Origin: Pelargonium nanum
Lineage: Eukaryota; Streptophyta; Magnoliopsida; Geraniales; Geraniaceae
DNA length: 32,347 nucleotides
Assembly (NCBI GenBank): GCA_036897485.1
Contig: JAYMTF010000638.1
Coordinates: 1 to 32,347 of the forward strand
Reading direction: 5' to 3'
This document shows, in pieces, positions 1-11,249 of this stretch. Each line of letters opens with the position of its first letter. Within the stretch, counting starts at the first letter, position 1. A model generated the notes under the pieces. The model saw only the letters and a list, made by a program, of their open reading frames with translations. It was not told where the DNA came from and did not search any database. A program made the translations under genes and the position numbers.

Positions 1-346
1 CCGTTGGGCTACAGGCGGGCATTTTACCAGAGTTTTCTATTCTCTCAATCTACCCTTGAGAGATTCTGTAAATGGTTTCAAACAAAACACGAATCTGTGT
101 GGTAACAAAATCAAAAATTGCTCAAACAAAATTTAGTAGTAAGGACATGGACTTGAATTAGGGGAAATGGTTTCAAACAAAACACGAATCTGTGTGAGAC
201 ATTACCAAAACCCACTGTTGTAAGACTTCATTTAATTCCACAGTAACAGAAACAGAAAGTTGCAATAACAAGTGGTCTGATGTAAATAGATAGCAGGACA
301 TAAAAGATCTAGGAGGCAATTTCACTATACCAGGGGAAATCTTCAC
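1..346. repeat. gene-free edge with a 32-bp perfect direct repeat
   Basis: The 32-bp unit at 70-101 recurs exactly at 165-196 and includes TTTCAAACAAAACACGAATC. No gene is recognised. Read on the minus strand, the block looks like 3' UTR or intergenic DNA. Confidence 0.6.
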
Positions 347-607
347 TTATTGTTGTGTTTCATGAATCTTAACCCTTCTTAACCAAATACATAATGAAAA
401 TGATACAATAGCTGTGAATTCGATGTGCCAAAGTTCCAAATGTGGTAAATGAAGGGATAACTGTGAATCTTCAACAGTACTAGTAATACACAAACAAAAA
501 GTCTCTTGAATACTATGGTAATCAATTTCCATAGGAATAAGGGGTTCTTTGACAAGACCTAACGATTGCATCTTTCCCAAAGTCCTGTGAGAAAAGAATG
601 AAAACAA
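347..607 (-). other. open frame behind an acceptor-like site, unassigned
   Basis: The minus strand has a good acceptor (TTCATTCTTTTCTCACAG ending near 587). It is followed by an open frame (RTLGKMQSLGLVKEPLIPME and TVEDSQLSLHLPHLELWHIE), or in another frame a short end, DFGKDAIVRSCQRTPYSYGN then stop. It could be a terminal exon of a minus-strand gene, conceivably even the FLC-like one, but neither peptide matches a C terminus I know. Confidence 0.15.
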
Positions 608-929
608 GAAGTAAACCTTTTGTCACCATATCATTAAAGGGGCAATCTTGGTGTTAGGTGTTCCATATTTTTGTTCAGGCATAACTTAAATATATGCTCG
701 AGAGATAGCTGTTCATACAGTGAAAGCATATGTATGGATTATGGAGAAGAAAGTCGTGTTGATCCACAAAAAAGCACAAGTGAATAGAGAGATTTTCACA
801 TAAATTGAATGTCCTACTTATAGCCTATTGAATGTGATGTAAACTTGAGTACGCTGGGATAGCAAAAGTAGTGATATCCTAAAATATGTGGTATGACAAA
901 TCGCCTATATCTAGGCGTCGAACTTCTTG
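608..929. other. no gene seen
   Basis: Ordinary AT-rich sequence with no repeat or coding signal recognised. Confidence 0.4.
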
Positions 930-1145
930 TCACAGATCGAGAGAACCGGCCTCGTGTGATCCCTGAACTCTATTCGAAGGGAGGAGCCAGTCTTATTGAT
1001 GGGTGTCAAGCATAGTGAGCACATATTCGAGCAACAAGATTATACTTGCATGATGAAATAAGCACCGGTCAACATCTGAATAGCATGTATAGGAGCATGC
1101 AGTATGGTGAAAACCACCTATAAGGTGCATAGAGGAGACGTTATT
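930..1145 (-). repeat. dispersed repeat R, copy 1 (inverted)
   Basis: The minus strand reads CATACTGCATGCTCCTATAC, ...GTGCTTATTTCATCATGCAA and ...GTGCTCACTATGCTTGACAC, ending near a CGAGGCCGGTTCTCTCGATC phrase. The same ordered phrases occur in copies at 1564, 7275, 7765, 8878 and 9520. It is non-coding. Confidence 0.6.
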
Positions 1146-1197
1146 TTGGTGGGTTGACACAAGTGGTACTAGAGCGAGCTCAAGGATGAGTTTATCA

Positions 1198-1563
1198 TTA
1201 TGGCACATGCGGCAATGTGGATGGTTGATAATGGCATGCATTTCATGAGTAATCTATAGAAAGAGAAATGAGTTCAAGCGTGTAATATGTGCCTTGACGG
1301 GGTTTTGCGGAGACAAATCAAATGGTACGTTGGCGAGTGTCATTTAGGGTTAATATGTGCCTTTTAGGAATGTCTTAATGGAGCATGTAACGGCCTTGCA
1401 CAAGGTTCACTCTTAGGGATAGGGTTGGGTTTGGCACACGAGTTTCGTTGCCAGCGGCGAGGGTGTCCGTAAATGTACTTAGCAACGACTGTGCGCACGG
1501 AGGCGCTTGATGCAAGGAAGCGATGCGAGCAAAAGCTTGTAACAAGGTTGTCTATGAATTGAG
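1198..1563 (+). repeat. internal spacer of repeat cassette 1
   Basis: It shares ordered phrases with 9110-9520 (AAATGAGTTCAAGC, TTAATGTGTGCCT-like, CCTTGCACAAGGT) and with 7500-7765 (GGTTTGGC..CACGAGTTT, AGCAAC, GCATGCGA-like, ACAAGG). It lies between repeat R copies. Confidence 0.55.
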
Positions 1564-1760
1564 TGATGGAGGATGTTACACACCATAAGAAAGTGTCTAC
1601 CCTATCGCCATATGCGTGGTCTTCACCACGCGGCACTCTTATTTTGTTATTCAAATGTCGGTCAGAGCTTATTTCATGATATATGAATAACCTCGTTGTT
1701 CGTATATGTGCTAATGTGCTTTTTTTTATCGCCAATACGAACACTATGAGGGGAGACTCG
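1564..1760 (+). repeat. dispersed repeat R, copy 2
   Basis: It contains AAAGTGTCTACCCTATCGCC, TTGTTATTCAAATGTCGGTC and GCTTATTTCATGATATATGA, matching the order in the other R copies. Confidence 0.55.
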
Positions 1761-2798
1761 GACTTGAGATCTTAAGAGGATTCAAACGCTTTAAACTGCT
1801 TGCCCCAATGAGTGTTGGTATGTGCTATTGTGCTTGGTGGCCATGGATAAAGTCATGGTTGAGCTTAGGTCTCACGGTAATGAGGGCGTCCTACTCTAGA
1901 TTTCTTCAACAACCGGACACCATCAATGTTATTTACATTGCAAGGCGCACAACAGTGCAAACCTCTTCTAGGGAAAGGACCTAAGACGCGGCGCACAGCG
2001 CGTGCCTTTTGAAAATAAAGTTGTTGGAATCGGTTTCACTAACTTTGTTTTGTGGTATTCTAATTGTGACCGAATTAGAATTTGAAATTAAAATTTTGAA
2101 AGGCAGAAAGTGCGAAGGCTAGACCACAAAAAGACTGCAGTACTATACATGTATTAACCACATGCTTCTCTCGTTTTGTAATTTTAATTGTTGTTTTCAT
2201 TTATAACTAATAATTTGAAAGGTCGATGGGATTTTAACATTTTTTTAATATATATATTATATATATGAAATACATTATAATTTGAAATGGCACGCCATAT
2301 TGCATCGTACCATGTGTTTTGTCAAATGGTGTATAGAAAAGGCTGGCAAGGACTATGCATCACACCATGGCTCTATTCATAACAATGGGCTGCATAATCC
2401 AAAAATTGAAGCACCTTAGTTGGAATTTCTTGAAATATTTCAACCAAGAGAGAGTTCAATGGAGGGGTAGGCGTTCAAACACGCAAATGGTGAGCTCCAT
2501 TCTCCAACACTTATTAGAAGAGATGGGCGAGAGACAAAGGCAACCATTATGGGCTATCAAAGAGGAGTTCATCGTGCTAGTGTGAGTAGGATGTCAGCTG
2601 GATACTAATAAGTAAACCCTTTTCGGGAAAAATTAAGCATACGAAAGAAGAAAGGAGGTCAGGGTTTCACATGCTTAGAATTTTTGTATATTTATTTTCA
2701 CATCTCAATATTCAGTTGGAGAGGACTACCGAATTGGTTGACTTCAATCAGTCCTTGAATATTACGAGCTTCTGTGGAACTTATTCTATAGGATTACC
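1761..2798. other. no gene seen
   Basis: AT-rich. A 76-codon plus frame (2355-2585) ends in ...EEMGERQRQPLWAIKEEF but shows no domain and no gene-like context. Confidence 0.4.
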
Positions 2799-3175
2799 AA
2801 GTTTGTAGTGAGTATTCAACTTCATAAACTATTACGAATGTTGCCCCGTGATGGAAGGATTGCTTCATTTTTTTAGGAATACAAGCTTCCTTAAACTAAA
2901 GGATGCAAACTTTAGTCGTCAAGTTTGTAGTGAGTATTCAAAACTTCATAAAGTATTAGGAACGTTGCCCCATGATGGAAGGATTGCCTCATTCTTTTAG
3001 GAATACAAGCTTGCCTCATTCTTTTAGGAACCCTAAACTAAAGGATGCAAACTTTTGTCGTCATACGAGCTTCTGTGCCTCCTCTCGTTTCATTCTTTTA
3101 GGAATATAAGCTTCTCTAAACTAAAGGATGCAAACTTTAGTCGTCATACGAGCTTCTATGCCTTCTCTCGTTTCG
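2799..3175. repeat. nested tandem repeat, about three units
   Basis: The first unit is 122 bp, 2799-2920, beginning AAGTTTGTAGTGAGTATTCA. The second starts at 2921 and carries an internal duplication of GCCTCATTCTTTTAGGAA. A third partial unit runs from about 3091 to 3175. All contain CTAAACTAAAGGATGCAAAC. Units 2 and 3 end with GTCGTCATACGAGCTTCT and a CTCTCGTTTC phrase. Confidence 0.85.
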
Positions 3176-5823
3176 TTAGTGTACCTACTATACCAAGTCA
3201 TATGAGCATTGCTTAATGAGTGAATGTTAGGAGCGAGGGGAGAGTAATATGGTCATGTCAATGGATGATTCTAAAATGGTGAGAGTGCAAGTCTTATTGC
3301 TCCATTCCAGACGGACTAAATACATTCTTTCCTTGGTCACCCATAGCTTCTTAAAGAGGGAAAGGAGGATTCCATAAGCCTAGTGAATTCTAGGCCCTCC
3401 TTCTAGAGCTGACATTTATGGTACTTTAGATGGTAATCATAATCACGGTGTTAAGCTAGTGTAGATATTTAATGTAATGTTCATTGGCAATTTTTTGTCA
3501 TGATGTTTAAAATTATCTCAATCTTAATTTATTTGTACTAAGCGTAGTAAAAGATGTGAATGTAAAGGCGACATTACATCTTGAATGAGAAAACGATATT
3601 AAGGTGTGAGCATATATGCTTGAAAGTTCATCTTATCACACCAACATGTCAAGGGATGTGTGATATGTTGAATGTGTGAATAACATATCACGTAAATAGA
3701 TTACGAAGGATATTAAACTTGAGCTACAATTTTAGCACAACAGTTACTCTTCATTGCCTTAGAGTAATTTGGGGCGTGACTGTAATATGTAGCTCAATTG
3801 GAACTGCGAAGCCGACATTTGAGAATGACTTTGGGAGGTAATATCCACACAAAATGATCGTTGAAGAATGTAGATTGCTTCTAAGTGATGATGGAAGAAG
3901 GCATGAAGAATGAATAGGGCTGAAAAAAGGTTTACCGAATTTCAAAGGACAGGACATAATTAAAATAATGTCAGACTCTTCAATCACCAATACACATCCC
4001 CTTAAAGTTAAGGGAAGGTAGGTCATCAAAAGTATGTGATATTAACGTTCTTGAATAGCTACATAAGTATTCAAGTTATTACCAACATACTCAACAATAA
4101 AGGCTAGCAATGTACACTTGGTTTCGACTTATATACGTAGAGGAAAGTGTTAGAGCAGTGGCCATTGAGGATGTAAAATTTAAGATTACTAATATGGCTG
4201 CTCCTTAAACTTGAGATGATTCAAGGATTATAGTGTTACAAAGTATCATCGACGTTTCTCTAATATGATGTATAATACATGGTCTTTGAAAATAAGGCAC
4301 ACAGATAACAGTATTGAAAAAAAATTGTGTTCTAGCTATATTTTATACCAGCCTCACAATAAAAGTGTTAGTATAAATACTCTGAATAATGGTCAATTAC
4401 TTAGTAATCAACATGGAAAAATGTGCCCACATGATAGTAAGTGGTATACTAGTTAACCATTTGAAATGTTTTGATGTGATAGTATTAATGAGGTATGTCC
4501 AATGAAATTTTGGCAACATAATGCCAAAATGATATCATGAAAAAAGAGGAATTCAAATTTTATTTAACTCATGCTAGTTGTTGTTATCTTGGGCATTTAA
4601 TGTGCAAGGAATACAAAGTATGCCGTGCATGTATATTGTTGCATCCTTATTGGTGAGTTTAATTATAATTTTCTATATTATGTCAAAAGACCACCTTAGT
4701 TGTGTTGCACCATGTGCCTGGCCAAATATTGGTGATCCAGCCAAAGAATTTTTTAATTTTAAAAGGATGTTTTATAGCTTAGTTATATATGGTATAGACT
4801 ATTTGGCTGCAAGAAGGTTACAAAATGAATCAAATGGGGATAGCAAAAGTGCACCTTAGTGAATTTTGATGTATTAGGTTAAGATTGGTATCTTCTAATG
4901 TAAGATAATAATTTTTTGGAAAGGATTACATGTTCTTGAACTTTCAAGGAGTTTCTCTGGTCAAATAGAAATTGTTAACTTGCTAATATAGTTAGTAGTG
5001 TAACAATGATGTAGCCTTGAAATGACAATTGTATATATTGAAATTTACAATTAACAGGTGTTTATTGGTCTTTAAAAAATTACTATATATTTTAATACTT
5101 TGGCAATTAAAATTTTACCCCTTTTTGTTACCCCTTCTCCTAACTATCAAGATTCATTTAGAGAAAAAAATTAAATGCAACCAAATCCTAACTTATCCAA
5201 AGTAAATATTACAAAGAATGTGTTTTATTACCAAAACTAATAAAATATGCAAATTTGAAGTCATAATCACGTTTTCCTATATTTCACATTAAATCGTATA
5301 AAAAGCACTCAATTGGAGTTTGGAACGCAAGTTAAGGAAAAAGAATTTGGTCATACTTTTTCAAAAAAATCAAAGTTCTAACATGTTCTAACGTGTCTTT
5401 TCCTTCACAATGCTTTAGTTTTGTAAAACTTGTTTATCTGAAATAAAATGATGTGGAATCAGGTTGAACCACCCAACGTAAAACTGGGAGATCAAAGTTT
5501 TAAAGAAAAATCACTTATTCAAAACCATTGGTTCAAAAATGTAGTCATTTTAGTCCACAGTTTCAATTCACAAAACAGTTCTCATGTGAAAAAATCTCCC
5601 AAATAAAAGTTTGGAGATGGTGATTTGTTTCCAATTTTATTAATTGAATGGGTGAAGTGAATTATTATCTTATGCTCCCAAGTATTGTTGTCATTGTTAG
5701 ATTAAAATGATAATTTACATAGTAAAGTGTTGAGAAGTAAAATTAGTCTACATGTATAAGGGTGTGTATATCTAAATACATATGTAATTAATGAAGAACA
5801 CAAAATATTGTAAAAATTAAATA
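3176..5823. other. long gene-free stretch, no recognised content
   Basis: AT-rich throughout. The 93-codon plus frame at 4578-4859 has one hydrophobic segment (ASLLVSLIIIFYIM) that could be a membrane span. The minus frame at 3751-4029 has none. Neither resembles a known family, and no start or splice context supports them. Confidence 0.4.
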
Positions 5824-5931
5824 AATAAATATAAAGGTATAACATGCATTACTAAAAAGTGTATAAATATAAAAGTGAATAAATATAAAGGTATAACATG
5901 CATTACTAAAAAGTGTATAAATATAAAAGTG
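5824..5931. repeat. perfect 54-bp tandem duplication
   Basis: Two identical 54-bp units (5824-5877, 5878-5931) contain GTATAACATGCATTACTAAA and GTGTATAAATATAAAAGTG. A partial third echo (GTATAATGTGCATTATT) follows. Confidence 0.9.
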
Positions 5932-7030
5932 TATAATGTGCATTATTCAACTTAATGATTTTGGGTTAATTTTATATAGACCATTATGAAGGTAAGGCGT
6001 ACGAAGAGTTCTTCATGGGAACTACTTCTCAAAATTTGGACATCATAACGAATCTCAAAACAAAGAGAATGAATATCTACACGTGCGATAGCATGGTTCT
6101 ACTCAAAGTCTTCTTATCTGTGAGGAAAGGATTGGACCAAATCTCCCTATTAGTATGCATCCCGACTAACGCTCTCGCGTTGCTCAATTGGAGCCTACCA
6201 ATCAATATTGGCAATAGAGTCTAGCATTGTGGTATAAGTCGAGGCATGGAGCTAAGTATGGTGCAAAATGAGATGCAAAGAAGATATCACTCATGAAGAA
6301 GAGCTTAGAAGGGAAGAAAAGCTCATCTGCACGAGATGAACATAGATGCAAAATGGAGATCTCACACGTATGCATGTAGATCTCCTTTGCTATTGACATG
6401 TAGAGACAAAATATATTTTGTTAAGTTGAAGTGTTGAGAGAAATCCAAGCGTAAGATCTTTAGAAAAGTCGAGCAGATAGAATATCTTTTGTCGGACTGA
6501 TCGAAAAGGTTGAAAAAGAACATTTTTTGCATAGCTGAATGAAAGCAAAAAGAGCTTGAAGCGCACAAGTACGTGGATCCCTATGGCACAAGAAGCTATT
6601 TCAATGTCCACTTTTTGATAAGAATGTGTTTAGAGAGGCACTAGAACATCCAATTAGCAAATCCCCATGGCCGCCAATTTTCTTTGTTTGTGTCATTGTG
6701 TGTGAGTTATCAAGCCTTGCTCGAGAGTCATCGATGGATTGTGACTAAGCGTTAAAAAAGAGTCGTCAAGGGCATTGGAGATATCAAATCTCTTCAAGGA
6801 ACCACCAAAGGGTAAAAGCTTGAAAAACGCGATGGAACATTGCGAGCCCATATATAAATGAACTCGTACTTATGTAATGGGAACATGCTTCCTACGTATT
6901 GCACAGTCCTAGACTTGTTGAAAAGGGTTATGGGATTTTACAAGTACTATGAACCTAACATTGTCTTTTAGAGCTGCGAATCGTGGACTCGAACTTCCGT
7001 CTGAGACCGTCATAGATAAACATCTCCTTC
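5932..7030. other. no gene seen
   Basis: Several short overlapping frames on both strands at 6000-6600 contradict each other and match nothing known. Composition is slightly GC-richer, as in a decayed element. Confidence 0.4.
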
Positions 7031-7260
7031 ACGCATTTTGGAGGCTAGAATTGATTCATCTTAGCATGTTAAATCTACAACCATTATTTGAATAAGATGG
7101 TCATTTGCAAGGGGAGATTATTTTGGCGCCTCAGAGTCTTTTGTGTCTTAGAAACTCTTGAATTGTCATGTACACACTATAACCTCCAAGCTTTCTAAGA
7201 CCTTTTACTCTTGGTGCTCCCTTAACTTCTTCTGTTCCTCAATGAAAATTATAGATCGGG
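7030..7260 (+). repeat. dispersed repeat Q, copy 1
   Basis: It shares with 8270-8480 the ordered phrases GCATGTT.AATCT, AACCATTATTTGAATAAG-like, GAAACTCTTGAATTG.CATG and TACAC.CTATA. It precedes repeat R copy 3. Confidence 0.5.
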
Positions 7261-7274
7261 TATATTATAATGTT

Positions 7275-7490
7275 GGGAACTAAAAGAATGTGTCTCACCT
7301 AGGCACCTTATGAGTAGTTTCGCCATATAGCATACTCATATACTTGTTACTTATATGTTGATTTGTATTTAATTTCATGATACAAGTATAATCATGTTGC
7401 CCTAAATTGTGATTATCGTGCTTAACGCATTTGGATAAGGTTGACTACTTTCACATGCGGGAGTTAGGGGCGCCACACGAGACCAATTCT
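7275..7490 (+). repeat. dispersed repeat R, copy 3
   Basis: It contains GAATGTGTCTCACCTAGGCA, ...ATACTTGTTACTTATATG, AATTTCATGATACAAGTATA and GTGCTTAACGCATTTGGATA, and ends near GGGGCGCCACACGAGACC. Confidence 0.65.
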
Positions 7491-7764
7491 CTCAGTTTGG
7501 ACAATTGGTCTCAAAGTCGTCTTGGGATTGTATTCGATCATTGTGTCGCATGTAGTGGATGTAAATGATTTGGGGTGGCATGTGTCCCTTTAGTGATCTA
7601 TGGGAAGAGATATGGGATATGGTTTGGCTATGGCACGCGAGTTTAGCTGCCAAGAACAAAGGGTACACAAAGGTATTTGGCAACAATTTCACGCACATAG
7701 ACGTTTGGCACAAGAAAGTGACGTAAACAAGAGCATGCGACAAGGGTTCCGCAGAATAGGAGAA
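7491..7764 (+). repeat. internal spacer of repeat cassette 2
   Basis: It aligns in order with 1198-1563, for example GGTTTGGCTATGGCACGCGA, GCTGCCAAGAACAAAGGGT and GCATGCGACAAGGGTT. Open frames here (7492-7866 minus, 7600-7905 plus) are chance frames inside the repeat. Confidence 0.55.
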
Positions 7765-8012
7765 GGAGAATGTTGTGAACCCAAAGGATGTGTCTCTTCT
7801 AGGCACCTTATTGGTTGCCTTCGCCATACGACTTACACCTATACTTGTTATTTGAATAATGACCAATGTTTATTTCATGATATAACTATAACCTCATCGT
7901 CCTAATTTGTGTTTATTGTGTTTGACTCTTATGGATAAAACTAGCATCTCCCTTCAAATGCAGGAGTTTGGGCGCCACATGAGTCCGATTCTTTAGGTTC
8001 TTGACAATAGTC
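7765..8012 (+). repeat. dispersed repeat R, copy 4
   Basis: It contains GGATGTGTCTCTTCTAGGCA, ATACTTGTTATTTGAATAAT, TTATTTCATGATATAACTAT and GTGTTTATTGTGTTTGACTC, and ends near TGGGCGCCACATGAGTCC. The start, with ATGTTGTGAACCC, is the best-defined border of the family. Confidence 0.65.
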
Positions 8013-8745
8013 TTCAAGAAACAACCATATATCAGTGATTAGCTTCAATAAATCATTACCACCCCTCCCGATACCTGAGCTTGTCCTAACATGAGTGGAG
8101 CTCAAATATAGACAAGATAGCTCGTGCAAGTGGAGGTGGTAGGGAATCACTTTACATTGGATGGGGATCTCTATGTTGACTATCAGTTTCTCTAAGGATG
8201 AATTATCATAGTGAGAATATGGCACCTCAAGCCTTAATGTTGGTTCTCTTGAGGTTACAATTCAGAATCCTTATATTCTTTCCTTTCAGAAAGGTGAAAA
8301 TGAATTGATCCTCGCATGTTGAATCTCGAGACAATTATTTGATTAAGAGTATGCCACACAAATGAGAATCATTTCGTAGCTTGAAACTCTTGAATTGCCA
8401 TGTACACCCTATACATTCTAAATCATGAGACCCTATTCTGCTTTTAGTGATCCCCAAGCATCTTTAGTTCTCCTAACCTCCTTGTAAATGGCAAGTAGAT
8501 TACCGACAAAAATAGTGCATAGCCTTGAAGAAGCATGATCTAGCATGTGGAGGTAGTAGGTAAATCTCATTGCATCGGATAAGAGAGACTTGTCAATTCT
8601 TGTTCATCTATGAACTCCCCATTTTGCAGGCCTATTTTTTCACCCTTTCTTAAAATGAGCAAGGAATTATAACATCTTTTATTTTCTCATGGACCCTAAA
8701 CTCTCATGGTCTTGGTTGTATGGAAAGAAAAAATGCAAGAGGATA
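8013..8745. repeat. decayed repeats between cassettes, including repeat Q copy 2
   Basis: 8270-8480 is the second copy of repeat Q (see 7030-7260). 8100-8200 (GTGGAGGTGGTAGGGAATCA) resembles 8535-8600 (GTGGAGGTAGTAGGTAAATC). It is non-coding. Confidence 0.45.
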
Positions 8746-8847
8746 GAAAAGTGAAAACATCTTGGGAAAATCAAAGAATGAAAAAATGAGTCACGTTTGG
8801 TGAAAAGTGAAATCATCTTGGGAAAATCAAAGAATAAAAAAGTGAGG
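8746..8847. repeat. 56-bp tandem duplication
   Basis: Units start at 8746 and 8802, each reading GAAAAGTGAAA.CATCTTGG then GAAAATCAAAGAAT. The second unit is shortened and slightly diverged. Confidence 0.8.
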
Positions 8848-8877
8848 CGTCGAAGAGGGATTCTGAGGAAAGGATGT

Positions 8878-9100
8878 TAAGTGTCACATTCCGAAAGAAC
8901 GAGTCTACTTTAGACGTCTTATGGGTGATATTCGCTATGTGGCATACTCCTATACTTGCAAATCAAATATTGATCAGTACTCTTCAATAATGCATGTATA
9001 ACATTTTATATCTTATTATGTGTTTATTGTGCTTGACGCCAGTGGATAAGGTCGGCCCCTCCTTTGAGATGCGAGAATTGAAGGACTCATATGGAACCGA
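8878..9100 (+). repeat. dispersed repeat R, copy 5
   Basis: It contains GTCTACTTTAGACGTCTTAT, GGCATACTCCTATACTTGCA, ATATTGATCAGTACTCTTCA and GTGTTTATTGTGCTTGACGC, then CAGTGGATAAGGTCGGCCCC. Confidence 0.65.
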
Positions 9101-9519
9101 TATCATAGAAGGCTCATGACACATAGCGGATCATCGTAGCATGTGCAGATGCGGATGGTGGGAGATGTCATGCATCTTCTGAGCGGTCTATGGGGGGGAA
9201 ATGAGTTCAAGCATGGATGAGACGATTGATGGGTGAGTTGATGTGGGGCCAATGCATTGAGTGCTACATTGGGCGAGCGTCAATGAGTTGTTAATGTGTG
9301 CCTCTCAAGAAGGTCTAAAGGGGACGAATAACCGCCATGCACAAGGTGTGTGCCTTGAAGGGATAAGGTTTGGCCAAAGTACACAAATTCTGTTGCTAGC
9401 GACAAGGAGGTTCGCAAATGGATATGACAACGAGTTTGAGCATAGCACAAGGAAGAGACACCAGCACGAGTCTGCGATGCGGACATCTGTAGATGAGTGG
9501 GGAAGAATGTCACGTCGCG
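9101..9519 (+). repeat. internal spacer of repeat cassette 3
   Basis: It aligns in order with 1198-1563 (see there). The frames at 9261-9539 plus and 9280-9513 minus are mutual shadows inside the repeat. Confidence 0.55.
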
Positions 9520-9740
9520 AAAGAATTGGTCTCTGCTAGACGCCTAATGAGGGCTCTTCGTTATATGGCATACTCCGATACTTGCAAATCAGATATTGAT
9601 CATTGCTCTTCAATGGTCCGGCTATAACTTCTTTTGCTCGAGTATGAGTTTATTGTGCATGACAATCATGCATAAAGTTTGCTAATCTTTCCGAATGCGG
9701 GAGTTTAGAATGTTGCACAAGGCTGGTTCTCTCGATCCAT
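9520..9740 (+). repeat. dispersed repeat R, copy 6
   Basis: It contains GGCATACTCCGATACTTGCA, AGATATTGATCATTGCTCTT and GAGTTTATTGTGCATGACAA, and ends near AAGGCTGGTTCTCTCGATCC, which matches the end of copy 1. Confidence 0.65.
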
Positions 9741-11028
9741 GATATAAGCCCTAGTATTTCATATTCTCTTCTGAACACTCATTGTAGTGGGTGCTAAGCA
9801 TTGGAAAATAAAACTAAAAATGTGCTAAGCTATGTGGCACACTCTCTCCACTTAAAACTCATAAAAAGATCTAAGCATTAGAAATGCTCTTATAACTATT
9901 ATTCATTAAGATTTGTGCCACACTTAACGCAACCTCCAATTTTTTCGATACTTTCTTTGAATAAATGGGCACAACCTTTAAAACGATAATAATCACCTCT
10001 ACAGAGAGAGTAAAAGATAGAAGAGAAAATGAGGTGTGGCTAAATGAAGGTAGAAAATGAATCGTGAATCACATTCATTCACGAGAATGTTATTTATACT
10101 CGAAATGATTAACGATGTAGACTTTGGGTTCTTATTCGTCTAAAAATAACAACAGATATCATGTCTCTATGTTGTTATCAACAATCATCCACTAGATCGA
10201 CTTAAGATGAAGTGCATAGAGACTTAGAGCATCTTTGTTAGAACGGCTTTCATTCTTAGTACCAAAGCGTAATAACGTATCTTGAAAGTAGTGTGGCATG
10301 ACATGGAACTAGGAGGAAATCTATTTTAATCACCTAAGTAGAACATTCCAAAAATTCAACTAAGTTCAAATAAGCCTAGAAGCAAGGTATTGGAAAGCCA
10401 ATCAATTGGTTCTACTTGCACAACAGCACTAGAAGCGGGTGCAAGGGGGAAGACACATCTAGCAAGAAGTAAGATGAGAAAACGTTGTGCACTTGCAAGA
10501 CCAAGTATCAACAAAAAGCCACACGACCATAATCTCTATATCTATATGCGCGTGTGGTTGAGCTAGACGTGCTTATATTGTCAAGATAAGCATGCCTACA
10601 CATTCATCTTTTTGGACAAAAACCATCATGCAAGCTAGCTCTTAGAGTATTGCTTGCATCCAACGAATGTTGCATTGATGAGGTTTTTTTGGTCAATGGT
10701 GGCGTATATTATCAGTTCAACTATCCTCCATCAAGTTTGAGGATATATTGACTCGTTGTACCAATATAATGATACAATCATTTCTAGTAGCCTAATTCAC
10801 TCTCGAACACATGTCAATCTATGTGAGTTTATATTAGTTCTCATTCACTTCAATTTTCTTCCATGTGGGAACTTGACTCGCTCGGATCTTTTACTAGTCA
10901 ATTTTAGTTGATTCCAAGACAAAAATTGTGGTGAATGATTGATGCTTCTCTTTTAAAATAAAATATGAAGATATTTAGTAACTTACGAGCTAAACGGGTT
11001 TCTTCATACGATTTCTTAGAAGTTTTTG
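9741..11028. other. no gene seen
   Basis: AT-rich, with no recognised repeat or coding region. If the FLC-like gene is intact this would be inside or beyond its first intron. Confidence 0.4.
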
Positions 11029-11249
11029 ATATAAGATTTTAAAATGAATATCAGCACTTGGCTATGGACTTGAAACACGTACAATAGATTTTAGTACATT
11101 TTCCATGGATTGAAGCGTAGGAAGGTGTTTAATGGCTTAACAGTTACAATGTTTTCTATATAGGTTTTAAAAACGTTTTCCATATAAGATTTTAAAACGA
11201 ATATCAGCACTTGGTTATGGACTTGATACGAGTACAATAGATTCTGATA
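11029..11249. repeat. ~68-bp direct repeat, 153 bp apart
   Basis: 11029-11096 and 11182-11249 share ATAAGATTTTAAAA.GAATAT followed by CAGCACTTGG.TATGGACTTG and GTACAATAGATT, with a few substitutions. A shorter TTTTAAAAACGTTTTCCAT echo precedes the second copy. It overlaps the end of the remnant at 11204-12100. Confidence 0.8.

Noticed and set aside
7492-7905. Overlapping 124- and 101-codon frames on opposite strands as genes
   Set aside because: Both lie across repeat R and its spacer, and the other copies of the repeat break the frames.
930-9740. Full-length LTR retrotransposon
   Set aside because: No gag, protease, integrase or reverse-transcriptase frames, no primer-binding site and no clear terminal TG/CA were found.
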